DNA of 64,000 nt from Rotaria sp. Silwood1 (Eukaryota; Rotifera; Eurotatoria; Philodinida; Philodinidae), in NCBI GenBank assembly GCA_905250075.1, contig CAJNOP010000088.1:62001-126000 (forward strand). Reading direction: 5' to 3'. Below are positions 14,039 to 23,141 of the stretch, in pieces. A program made the position numbers and the translations under genes. The notes beneath the pieces were generated by a model. The model had not been told where the DNA came from and ran no database searches. It saw nothing but the letters and a program-made list of their open reading frames with translations. The first letter of the stretch is position 1; each line of letters opens with the position of its first letter.

Positions 14039-15569
14039 TTACACCATATCATAATTATCATCTTCATCATCGGATTCATTAATTTTTCGTTTATTTGTAT
14101 TCGATGATGAAAATAAATCATTTGAAGCAAAACTTCCACTTGCTGTTGTTGTTGTTATTGTTCCTGTTAATGGATTATAATGATCGGTTATAAATGTTGT
14201 AGCTGATGGATTATTAGATGTACCATGTTGCTGTATTGTCTTTGAAAAAAAAGAAATTATCTTTTTTTTTCTTCTTTCAAATAAAGAAAACAAATTCATA
14301 CTTGATTTGTTGAATGTTCATTTGATGTATCTTTTAATTTGTAATTAGGTGCTAATAAACAGAATCTATCAGCTGGTAAACGTGGACCAGAAAAATTTCT
14401 TATTGGTGGTAATGGATTTTTATTTTTAGTTTTTGCTAATTCAGTTAAAGTCTAAAACAAAGGAAATCTCTAAATGTCTGAATACTACAATATTTTTTTC
14501 GGTTGGATAAGACCTAACATGAAGTATGAAGTTTACAAAATTTGCTTTTTTGATATGAACGGAAAAACTATTCCTGATTAAGTCAGCTAATCTTGCAATA
14601 GATTTTGGGAAAATTTTGGTCTACAGAGTGATATGTTTTTCTTTCAGAAGAAATATCGGTTTTCTGAAGTTGAAGACTCTTTCAAGATGTGCCTGAAGAT
14701 GATTTGTATCTAATGAAAGATTGATGTTCAGGCGTCTACAGATCAGGTATCATTTTCTACTCTCAGACACATTTTGAACGAGTCGGCAACATCAGGGAAA
14801 CGACGTTTCTTCAAAAAAAAAATATGTCGTTCCATAGAACAAAATTTTTCCAAAGGTATTGTAAGAGGAGAAGACTTGATAAAGATTACTTTTTTCGTTG
14901 ATATCAAATAAACAGAATTTTCAAAGTTCATAACTCCTGTTAGATTTTACTCAACCCAAAGGACATTATAATATTTAGACGCATAAACGTATTCTCTAGT
15001 AACTGAGAGCTTATATTTCTGCACTACTTTGTTGTTATAAGCTTTCTGAGGATATTAAATCACTATATCAAAACTGTAACTTAGCAGAAAAAAACACTTT
15101 ATGTTATCTCATGTCGTCACAAACAAAAACTAGTTACTCAAAAGAATAACTAACAAGAGGAGTGTGTAATCCATGGAAAAAGCGTTAGTTCTTTTGAAAG
15201 TATATTATCGAAAGCACATCCTTCTTCAATTTTTTACATCTTTTGGTGGCATTGTTGAATGTTCTTCAGCCCAATTTTGACAAGCTAATTTAATATCTTC
15301 CAGTTCAACTTGTTTTCGTCCAGCATGTATTGAATATAATTTTGCTTCTTCTAACACATCTGTTGTATATTCTTTAAAAAATGAAAAATGAATTAAATAA
15401 CAATGAAATAATTGTTTGTTTTTTTTTACGAACGATGCATGAAATCAAGTACCATAGGTATTAATTTTGGTTCATAATTGGTTATACCCATTTCTTGAAG
15501 CATTGTTTGAACAACAATTCCATCTTTTGGTAAACGATTTTGTTCATCAGTTGATGATGGATTACTCAT
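14039..15569 (-). CDS. TAF9: transcription initiation factor TFIID subunit 9
   Basis: Histone-fold subunit of TFIID and SAGA-type complexes, where it pairs with TAF6 in the nucleus. Four exons (15569-15434, 15371-15238, 14451-14302, 14239-14039) give 206 aa. The histone fold spans about residues 10-85: LPKDGIVVQTMLQEMG, ITNYEPKLIPMVLDF, then YTTDVLEEAKLYSIHAGRK and LEDIKLACQNW. The conserved block PLPPIRNFSGPRLPADRF-CLLAPNYKLK follows, and the acidic tail after NKRKINESDDEDD ends YDMV as in animal orthologues. The exon 1 donor is GTTCGT, which restores DFMHQYTT across the junction. The 15569 ATG is preferred to 15629 because it matches family N-termini and lies 5 nt after a splice-acceptor-like ttctag. 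The protein is shorter than the human one in the Ser/Thr linker. Confidence 0.95.
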
Positions 15570-15893
15570 TTTATCTAGAAATAAAACAACATAATTAAAT
15601 GAATCATTGAATACAATAAAAAAAGACACAAATGTTTTTCTCGTGTATTTTTAATTAAAACTATTCAACCAATAATTTAATTTGAAGATGTAAATATTTT
15701 CTTTTTAATCAAACAGAAAAAGCTATACTTGATTTCTTACAATATCGATAAGAAGCTAGCATAATACGACGAATTACTACGACGAAAAATGAAATTTCAT
15801 TGGTTCGAAAATTAATCAATAGAAATACAATAATATGAAAAACACCATTATGGTGCCCAATGCACGACTAATGGTGCAACATAGCAACATATG

Positions 15894-16156
15894 CACTCTA
15901 AAAAATGCCGTGCGTCTTGCAAAACACTTCAAGTGTCTATTCTACATTTATTTTGCTTGAGAGTCTAAAATTGGTTATCCGTTGACACTTGATACGTCTA
16001 ACTGAGACACGTGATGCGTCTTTTTTCTAGTCGTATGATGTGGCGTAGCTAGACGTGCCAACTGTCAACGGATAACCAATTTTAGACGCTCAAGCAAAAT
16101 AAATACAAAATACACACTCGAAGCGTCTTGCCTAAGCGTCTTAATTTTTTAGAGTG
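15894..16156. mobile_element. MITE-like inverted-repeat element, 263 bp
   Basis: The element begins cactctaaaaaat and ends with its inverse attttttagagtg. Inside, a second long inverted pair is clear: ctaaaattggttatccgttg near 15965-15984 against caacggataaccaattttag near 16066-16085. The whole unit can fold into a hairpin. It has no coding capacity. It sits just upstream of TAF9. The target duplication is not obvious. It is probably a non-autonomous DNA transposon. Confidence 0.8.
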
Positions 16157-16159
16157 TGA

Positions 16160-16610
16160 AATCCATGTTAACTAACCCCGACAGCCTAGTACATTTCAAA
16201 AAACGAGAACCAAGCAAAAAAAAATACCGAATACCTCTTCCATTAGAGGAAATACAAAAAACTCACACTTAACAAAGCGTAAGATATACCTTACCACAAC
16301 CATAAAAGATGGGTCCTGAGCTGATCAACATCCCCAAAACCGCTAATATCATGGGACAACAATACTTATAATACGACAAATCTAACGCGTCTTAGCTGAC
16401 CATTTAATTCATACTCCGCCATTCCGCATCCCTTCATACCAAGCAAAGTTTCCTTCCGTATGCGACAATCTTCACATTCGTTCATACAGCCGAAGCTTAC
16501 CACGCGAAGCGCACCATCGAGCACAATCAGTGATACCGTCGTCGACAGGTTTCTCTGAAATGAGCCGATCAATCGATCGTCAAAACCATTGCCAATCATA
16601 TAATTCGGTA
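16160..16610. other. GC-richer unassigned segment
   Basis: Base composition rises relative to the flanks. A minus-strand frame at 16366-16599 (77 codons) has mixed, non-AT-driven amino-acid usage including four cysteines, but no start context, no recognisable family and no exon partners. It may be part of a repeat unit, since its 5' end overlaps the start of the tandem repeat described next. I do not call a gene. Confidence 0.35.
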
Positions 16611-16975
16611 CTATGTAATAGAGAATTCAATTCTGCATCGAATGGTGGTCAATTTAATCTATGAATTCATTTCATACTCTGCAAAGTATGTCCTAGTAGA
16701 TGAAGCGTGATCTCGCCTGGAAGGAATTTTCTAGAAAAACTACCTCACAGCGACATATAAAACCATTGTCGGGGAATTGCTAAAGTAGGCTTGGATAGAG
16801 AATTCAATCCTCTTTCGACTGGTGGTGAATTTAATATGTGAATTTATTCCCTCCTGGACAAGGTATACCTTTGAATGTGTTTACTGATCGCCCGAAAGAG
16901 TGTTTTCTTCAAAAAGTGCTTCACAGTGAGAGATGAATCCATTGTCGATGAATTTCTTGAAGAATGTGTGCGGGG
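16611..16975. repeat. two diverged tandem units of about 178 bp
   Basis: The segment starting at about 16618 (tagagaattcaattctgc) recurs from about 16796 (tagagaattcaatcctct). Both units then share a tggtggtcaatttaat-like stretch, an agtgcttcacagtgag-like stretch and ccattgtcg near the end. Part of a third copy (aaaaccattgcc) appears just before the first. The units are clearly diverged. They are followed by a G-rich run (about 16970-17000). Confidence 0.65.
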
Positions 16976-17092
16976 GGAGGGGGGAGGGTGTGGGTATGGG
17001 GCCTTCCTTTAGACTCATCCGCACCCACACGTTGTACTACCTATTAACAACACTATTACATACTTCATAATTATTTATAAACTAGATAAAAC

Positions 17093-17470
17093 CTTTGTTA
17101 AATATTCGGTCATCGAATTGTGAACAAGAAAAGTAGCGGCCTCAAGATCATAAAACTATTCTGTATCGTGAAGAAATTGTGCTTCAAAGTAATCGTTGTA
17201 AATTGTTAATGTCGGAGATGTCATTTGATTACTGTTATATGGTACAGATGAATTTTCGACAAAATCAAGTTCGACTAAGAGCATCGAAATAATATTTAAA
17301 AACAAAAAAGTTATTTTTTATCTTTCCCATAACTTTGTATAACTCCGCTAATTAAGCGAGTGTTAATCACTTCATTGTTACGTTTAGCTTTGATTAATTG
17401 AAGGTACGCTGATGTTACTTCTCTATTTAATAGTGAAGAAATGCTAACTGTCAAATTTCCATAACCATCT
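17093..17470 (-). pseudogene. cullin-family (CUL1-like) pseudogene fragment
   Basis: Two exon remnants of a cullin N-terminal repeat region. The upstream piece (about 17470-17328) reads [17 protein letters not shown] then [17 protein letters not shown], the characteristic [13 protein letters not shown] cullin motif. The downstream piece (17274-17093) reads SPTLTIYNDYFEAQFLHDTE, a stop, then FYDLEAATFLVHNSMTEYL. The stop (plus-strand 17156-17158) replaces a residue position that could be CAG to TAG. The intron between the pieces has an intact AG acceptor, but the donor is GG instead of GT (17327-17326); joining there restores SYVELDF across the junction. Neither the 5' nor the 3' exons of a cullin are present. 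It is a decayed, truncated copy of a ubiquitin-ligase scaffold gene. Confidence 0.85.
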
Positions 17471-17907
17471 AAATTTTTATTTATTAAATGATTTCTATTG
17501 AATATTTTTTTTTTATTTAGATTTGTTTAGTAATTTCTATGATTATTTTATTTTTTCTTTATTTTAATTTAGGATAATATTCAAAAATATATTATTTAAT
17601 ACAATCTAAATAATTCATTGAAAAGAGAAACTTATTATGTATTTTAATATTTCTTTTTTTAATTTTGTCAAAATTATTCACTTAAGAGATTTTTATCAAT
17701 AAAATTTCGTTCTTTATTCGATTTTTATTCTTTTTTGAATTGTATGAAGAATTATCATACAATGTAAGAGATGAATATGACATAATAATACTATATATCT
17801 CTTTCTATTTTAAATCCAAAAAAAACAAATGAAAATAATAAACAATGCAATATGTTGAAAATCTATATGTTTTCAAGAATACTAATTAATATCTGTGGTC
17901 AAGTTCA

Positions 17908-18692
17908 CTAATATTTTTCAATATGAATGCTATTATGATCAAGACGTAGAAAATGTATTGCTATACATTTAATTAAACAAATTTGATTATCGTTCAAATT
18001 ATTTCTAAATAAAAGCAAAGTAAAATATTTCTTTGTTTTTTTGAAAGAGAAAAAAAAACAATAACTCACGAACAAATTATAAATTCTTGATCATGTCTAG
18101 ATTTTTTCATTGCATGAATTGATTCAGATAATAATGAATAAAGATTGTCTAATTTTTGTATTAATTGATTTGACTTATTCATTTTTTCATCATTAGATAA
18201 ATTATTCCAATCGATTTTCATACATTGAAACATATCATGAACGATACAAGTAATAATTGAATTGCTTTTGGAAGAATTAATAGTCATATCAATCATTTTT
18301 TTATATAATTTTTTTATTGACATTGGTGTTGTACTATTTGGTTGTATAACACTTTGTAAATAACCACGAAATACTTCCATTAGTCCCCGACTATGTAATG
18401 TCCCTTGATAAAACATAAGTTTTCTTTTGTTTTCTAGGTTTTCTTTGTCTTTTGCATCACATAATTCCTTTATTAATTCACAAGTACGAGATTGTTGAAG
18501 AAATAAACGATCATACATCGAGCTCTTTTCTTCAATTAAGCGTTCATATTGATCACGAACCGCTTTTACTGTTGCTAATGATGATGGATTAGATGAAAAA
18601 AGATGACAAAGAATTTCATCAGAAAAAGCTGGTGAATTATTTATTGACCGTTGATGTTTTAAAATTGATCCGATAAATCGTTTTAGTATTTT
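17908..18692 (-). CDS. partial hypothetical gene, two 3' exons
   Basis: A 207-codon open exon (18692-18070) bounded by an AG acceptor and a GTGAGT donor splices in frame to a terminal exon (18004-17908) ending ...NSIHIEKY. The predicted protein piece is mostly helical, with charged heptad-like stretches (VRDQYERLIEEKSSMYDRL, LIKELCDAKDKENLENKRK), a GLMEVFRGYLQ motif and a C-terminal LNDNQICLIKCIAIHFLRLD segment. I do not recognise the family. The acceptor at its upstream edge means at least one more 5' exon should exist, but the DNA just upstream is the 18756-19170 palindrome and then another repeat. The gene may therefore be broken, or it may have insertions in its introns. No stop interrupts the visible exons. 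Confidence 0.55.
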
Positions 18693-18755
18693 CTAAATCA
18701 TAAAAATAAATAAATATTTATTACTAGCATCAAAAATCAAAGAAAATTTAATTAA

Positions 18756-19170
18756 CCCAGGTCGATCATTCCGGATGTTCGTAACGGCGTCGTAAACGGT
18801 ATAAAAAGACGCTATTACGGGCCGTAATCCGTCAGCCCGTTTTACGACCACCGTTTAGTGCAGTAAACGATCATCGTTTTTACAAGAAACAGTCATCGTT
18901 TTTCACCGTATTTTAGCCGTAAAACGGTATGCCGAAAAACGGTCTCCATACAATATCGTGCAATATTATACAATATTGCTTCTCGCATTATTTTCATCAT
19001 TCCATTTTACGGCTAAAATACGGCGAAAAACGATGGCCGTTTCTTGTAAAAACGATGATCGTTTACTGCACTAAACGGTGGTCGTAAAACGGGCTGACGG
19101 ATTACGGCCCGTAATAGCGCCGTTTTATACCGTTTACGGTCGTTTACGACGCCGTTCTCTTTGACCTGGG
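18756..19170. mobile_element. long near-palindromic foldback/MITE element, 415 bp
   Basis: The element starts CCCAGGTC and ends with the inverse GACCTGGG. Nearly the entire left half is mirrored in the right half: for example acgatcatcgtttttacaag near 18867 against cttgtaaaaacgatgatcgt near 19048-19067, and gggctgacggattacggccc on the right against gggccgtaatccgtcagccc on the left. The central unpaired loop is about 85 bp. It is CG-rich (repeated CGTTTTACGG units) in an AT-rich setting, so it stands out as inserted DNA. No ORF is present. The target-site duplication is unclear. Confidence 0.85.
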
Positions 19171-19388
19171 AAATAAAGATTTATATAAATATGAATAGTT
19201 AAATTTCTCAAATAAATATTTTTCATTAAAATAACAAAAAATATTTCTATTTTGAAATATATTTGGAATTATTGTTAGTGAGAAACTCAATCTTATAAAC
19301 TTTCTTTTTAATGAAATAAATAAAAAAGAAAAATATATGTATTATCAAGTGATAACATCTAGAAGTTTATTGGACTGATATATGCATT

Positions 19389-20599
19389 AGAGATGCCAAC
19401 AGGCCACTTTTTTCGGCCTGGCCTGGCCTCACCTAGCCTACAGACCAGGCCAAAAATCAAAGAGTGGCCTGCGGCCTGGCCTGATCTGCAGGCCAAACCA
19501 GGTCAGTTGATTTTTCTGATTTTTCAAATCTATTAAATTCTATAACTCTGTATTAATGCATGATTCCAATTTCAATTATTTATTGAGTTTATTTTCATGA
19601 AGATAATGAAATAACACGTTTTTGCACAAAATAGCAAATTAGAACAAAGAGACAATCATCTTAAATATTTTTCATGCAAGAAAGACTTGAATTTACGAGA
19701 TTTTTTGATGATATCAATACTTCTTCGCATAATCGAAAGATATTTAAGCATAATAACAAAAACAACATATGATCCGGGATACGACGAAGAATTAAAAGAA
19801 AATATAAATCCAAAAATAGACTAATATAAGCCAACAGGAGATGATTTATTATTATCAACAATATCGTATTGTTGTTTTTCATGTTTTAATAAATAACATA
19901 TTCGTTCACTAGAATATGATAACGAATTTGACGAAGAAGATGATGAAACATTTGTATTTGACGAAGAAGAAAATGTTGAAACATTTGTGTTTGATGATGT
20001 AGTAGTAGATGAAACAGGAGAGGTGGATAAAATCTGAATATCATCAATTGACATTGTTGTTGAAATAGATGAAGCAGGAGAGATTGATAAGATATGAATA
20101 TCATCAATTGACATTGAAGAAATAGATGAAGTAGAAGATGTTGATAAACGATGAATATGTTCAGTTGACATTGTTTATTTAAGTTGTTGCCTATTAAAAA
20201 AATTGTAAAAAGAAATGTGTTTTGTCTTTCAATTAAACAAAATCATTGTTTACTTTATTTTCGCTGAAATAAATCAATCATAAATATTGTCTCCTCTCCT
20301 TTATTCATTCAATTCGTTTACTCTTGTGGTCTATAGTATTCACCATTTATAAATGACGAAGTTAAAAGTGAACAAAATCATCAACTTGTGGTGTCATCTC
20401 ATGTTTCAAGATGACTACTAGAGAAATGAATATCATATCGCAGCCAGGCCACCCATTTTGGCCTGGCCTGGTAACCAGGCCGGATATTAGATGGACAGAT
20501 CAGGCCAGATCAAAATTTTAAAATTCAGCCTGGCCAGGTGGCCTGGCCTGGTAAGCCACCCGGCGCCTGCCAGGCAGCAGGCTAGGCTGGCAGTTCTGA
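19389..20599. mobile_element. putative DNA transposon with GGCC-rich ends (hAT-like?)
   Basis: Two blocks of clustered GGCCTGGCC words (about 19395-19505 and 20448-20599) face each other across about 1 kb of AT-rich DNA. The outer left end reads agagatgccaacaggcc and the inverse of the right end reads agaactgccagcctagcc, an imperfect terminal inverted repeat. A short TIR containing an agagatgcc-type motif recalls hAT elements, but no transposase signature and no matching 8-bp target duplication were found, so the class is a guess. Homology to the XPR1-like pseudogene stops exactly at the right edge, which supports insertion. Two independent GGCC repeats is the alternative. Confidence 0.55.
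19664..20171 (-). pseudogene. Ser-rich ORF interrupted by an in-frame TAG
   Basis: A minus-strand frame starts MSTEHIHRLS and runs 116 codons, with two to three imperfect repeats of a roughly 20-residue unit containing MSIDDIHILS / MSIDDIQILS, then Ser/Asn-rich sequence and ERICYLLKHEKQQYDIV. A TAG follows (near 19822). The same frame then continues for about 50 codons with protein-like composition (MLKYLSIMRRSIDIIKKSRK) before the next stop. It lies between the two GGCC blocks and may be element cargo. It could also be a displaced 5' exon of the 17908-18692 gene. No family is recognised. Read as broken, with low certainty. Confidence 0.35.
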
Positions 20600-20603
20600 C
20601 TTG

Positions 20604-21226
20604 TACCAATTACAAAAAATTCACTAGCATATTTTTCAGCATTAACTAAATGAGGGAATTTTTTTTTGTATCATGATATCGTCTTAAACATTGAGCAAAA
20701 CGAAATTATGATGGTATAATCATTAGAAGTGTTTGTAAAAGTACTTGTTGCCAACCATTACACAATAAACCACGTGTTGATGATGAAGAATTGACTGGCC
20801 ACCATCCAACGTCATAAATATAAAAACAAAAGAAATATTCAATATCAAAAAATATAAATTCAAGTGATGTTAATTGATCACCAAGCCAAAAATCAACAAA
20901 ACCAACACGATAAAATGGTGCACAAATCATTCGACCCAAAGTTTTTAAAAACCAAAATCGAGCATGATGATAAAGTGTTGGTGTTGGATTAAATAAAAAT
21001 AAAAGAATTAATGTGACAAAACCAAGTGGTTGAATAAATTAATGAACATCAAAATAATATGATAAAATAAATCCCGTAAAACTTAAAAACCATAAAACAA
21101 ATAGAATAGTACCTATTTCTAAAACTTATTGATAAGTTAAATGATTTCGTGGATCTATTTTAAATATTAATACATCATTAACACCAGATGATGACCAATC
21201 ATATACATTAATATCGACTAGAACCA
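20604..21226 (-). pseudogene. XPR1/SLC53-like phosphate exporter pseudogene (EXS domain)
   Basis: Minus-strand sequence reads through a typical EXS domain: GVNDVLIFKIDPRNHL, NPTPTLYHHARFWFLK, APFYRVGFVDFWLGDQLTSL and FIFFDIEYFFCFYIYDVGW, then a CNGWQQVLLQ segment and FRFAQCLRRYHDTKK. Intact family members are multi-TM phosphate exporters with an N-terminal SPX domain, which is absent here. In-frame stops occur at plus-strand 21126-21128, 21039-21041 and 20706-20708. A frameshift lies in the A/T run near 20655-20665, after which FPHLVNAEKYASEFF continues in another frame. The copy has no introns across more than 600 bp, unlike genes nearby. It is cut at 20599 by the GGCC element and at 21229 by the TIR element. 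Confidence 0.88.
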
Positions 21227-21228
21227 TA

Positions 21229-23141
21229 GGCGGCGGAACGTATAGGCTTGAAAGGCTTGAGCTTCATCTGAATTGGGCACTATTAGGCTCACGAGGGAAC
21301 ATCCCCAACTGTCCAATCGNNNNNNNNNNNNNNNNNNNNNNNNNNNNNNNNNNNNNNNNNNNNNNNNNNNNNNNNNNNNNNNNNNNNNNNNNNNNNNNNN
21401 NNNNNNNNNNNNNNNNNNNTTGGAATCTAGAGTTGTTTGGATAGACAGAACTTATTTCAGTGCAGAAAATTGAAACTTTCTGCGCGTTTATCTATTTATC
21501 GAGGTGAAGAGAACTAAAAAATTGATATGGCAATAAAGTTCAGTATATATATCGCCATGATTTTTAGCGGCATCTTTTCTTTTTATTCATACAAAGTGGC
21601 ATGTTAAATAAATCGATCATAAAATGATGTGCTCCAAACGTAATGCATCTGTATTCTCTTTCGCGATATTATCATTCACTCAATATATTGAGTGGAAATA
21701 CAACTCTAACAATTAAAACTATGGCAAAAATATTAAATAAATAGTCTTAAAAAATTGATTTCTACACTTATCTGGATCTCGATATCTCGTATTCTATGGA
21801 CCCATTTGACATCATGAATCTACTACGGTGGTAGGTTACGATAGCATTCATAATTTTCAAAATACTGTTTCATGGTAATGCATATTTGATTAGAAAAAAT
21901 ATCTTCTTTCGAGTAAAATATCAGCGTCCATATTTTACGTTATAATTATCAAATATCATTGAAACAATCTAGTAGGTTCGTTTTTAAATATTTTACAAAA
22001 AAAAACAAAAAATTAAACAACCTAATCCTCATGAGAGATCTGCAAGAACCTTCGAACTCTGGCGGTTTCGGAATCGGAGAATTGATAGAAATTATAGAGA
22101 CTCCGAAAATGTTTTCTTATTTTTTCCGATGCAGCATGGTGGAAATTATTCCTAACTGCAGTTGTATTTTAAGATTTTTTAGGTACTAATTTAACATAAT
22201 CGTACTCTTTTTTAATTAAATTTAGAATTTCATCTCGGGACAAGCGCTTAGCTGTTAACGCAAATATATTTGATAGACAAACAAAAATTTGAGATTCATT
22301 CAATTTTTATTTTCTTGTCTTACACTCAACATATCTGTTTATTGGCTCATAATACTATTGAATGAATCATTTATGTATTGAGTAACTGGAATTTGAGTAA
22401 ATAGATCATTCGATAATTACACAAACCCTGTTACTAAGGCTAAAATGATAATCTTGGAATGTTGCATAATGGAGTGTATATGAAATAATAAATGGTTTTA
22501 CAAGTGAAAACGTGATGCCTAAATGATCCCGAATCAGATTGAATTTGTGATATTACACTGACCCTAGGTTACATAATGTTGCAGTACATGTAAGTTGTCG
22601 CAGATTTACGAATAATAATTTTCAGAGTTTTTCGAAGTCAAAGTTAAAAAAAGCACGACTTCACAGGTCTCTAATCCTCACTCTTCACAGTAACTGTCTA
22701 ATATGCATTTAATATGATTAAATCAATTGAAAAAATTCGCTTTGAGCTTCTATAAACCAAACGCGACATAATCATTATTTGCTGGCACATATTTATAACG
22801 AAAAATTTGATCAAACCAAACCAGCTTAAATAATGTCAACGTTCATATCGTCAAATGAGAAAGAATAAGCTTTTTATTGAATTGATAGTCCAATTTGAGT
22901 ATGAAATAAATGATTCTTATACTCTGTGGAACTTTTGTAGCTTTGTAAAGATTTAAAAGTTCTTCCATTAAACGACAGCGAAATAGCGCGGTGCCTTTCA
23001 TGACCACAACAGAACTAAATAGTCTGCAATAGTTTGACATCTGAACTTCATTCAGTTATATGTCAAAGTAATATGTAAGTTTGCTTAGGATAACAAAAAA
23101 CATTCACTGAGCCTCACCTGATTTTGAAACGTTCCGCCGCC
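21229..23141. mobile_element. TIR-bounded element containing a scaffold gap
   Basis: The left end is ggcggcggaacgt and the right end is its exact inverse acgttccgccgcc (right end near 23141), a 13-bp terminal inverted repeat. Weak XPR1-like reading may resume beyond the right end (minus-strand PAIQLIGINV near 23150-23180), which would mean the element split the pseudogene. The left part contains a short segment (about 21290-21318) of the same family as the 53416-54046 foldback, immediately before the N gap. No transposase could be read in the visible 1.8 kb; the missing sequence may matter. Confidence 0.65.
21320..21419. other. assembly gap, 100 Ns
   Basis: One hundred consecutive N characters, a conventional size for a gap of unknown length. 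The left flank ends in a known repeat-family segment, so the gap probably reflects a collapsed or unresolved repeat. Confidence 0.99.
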
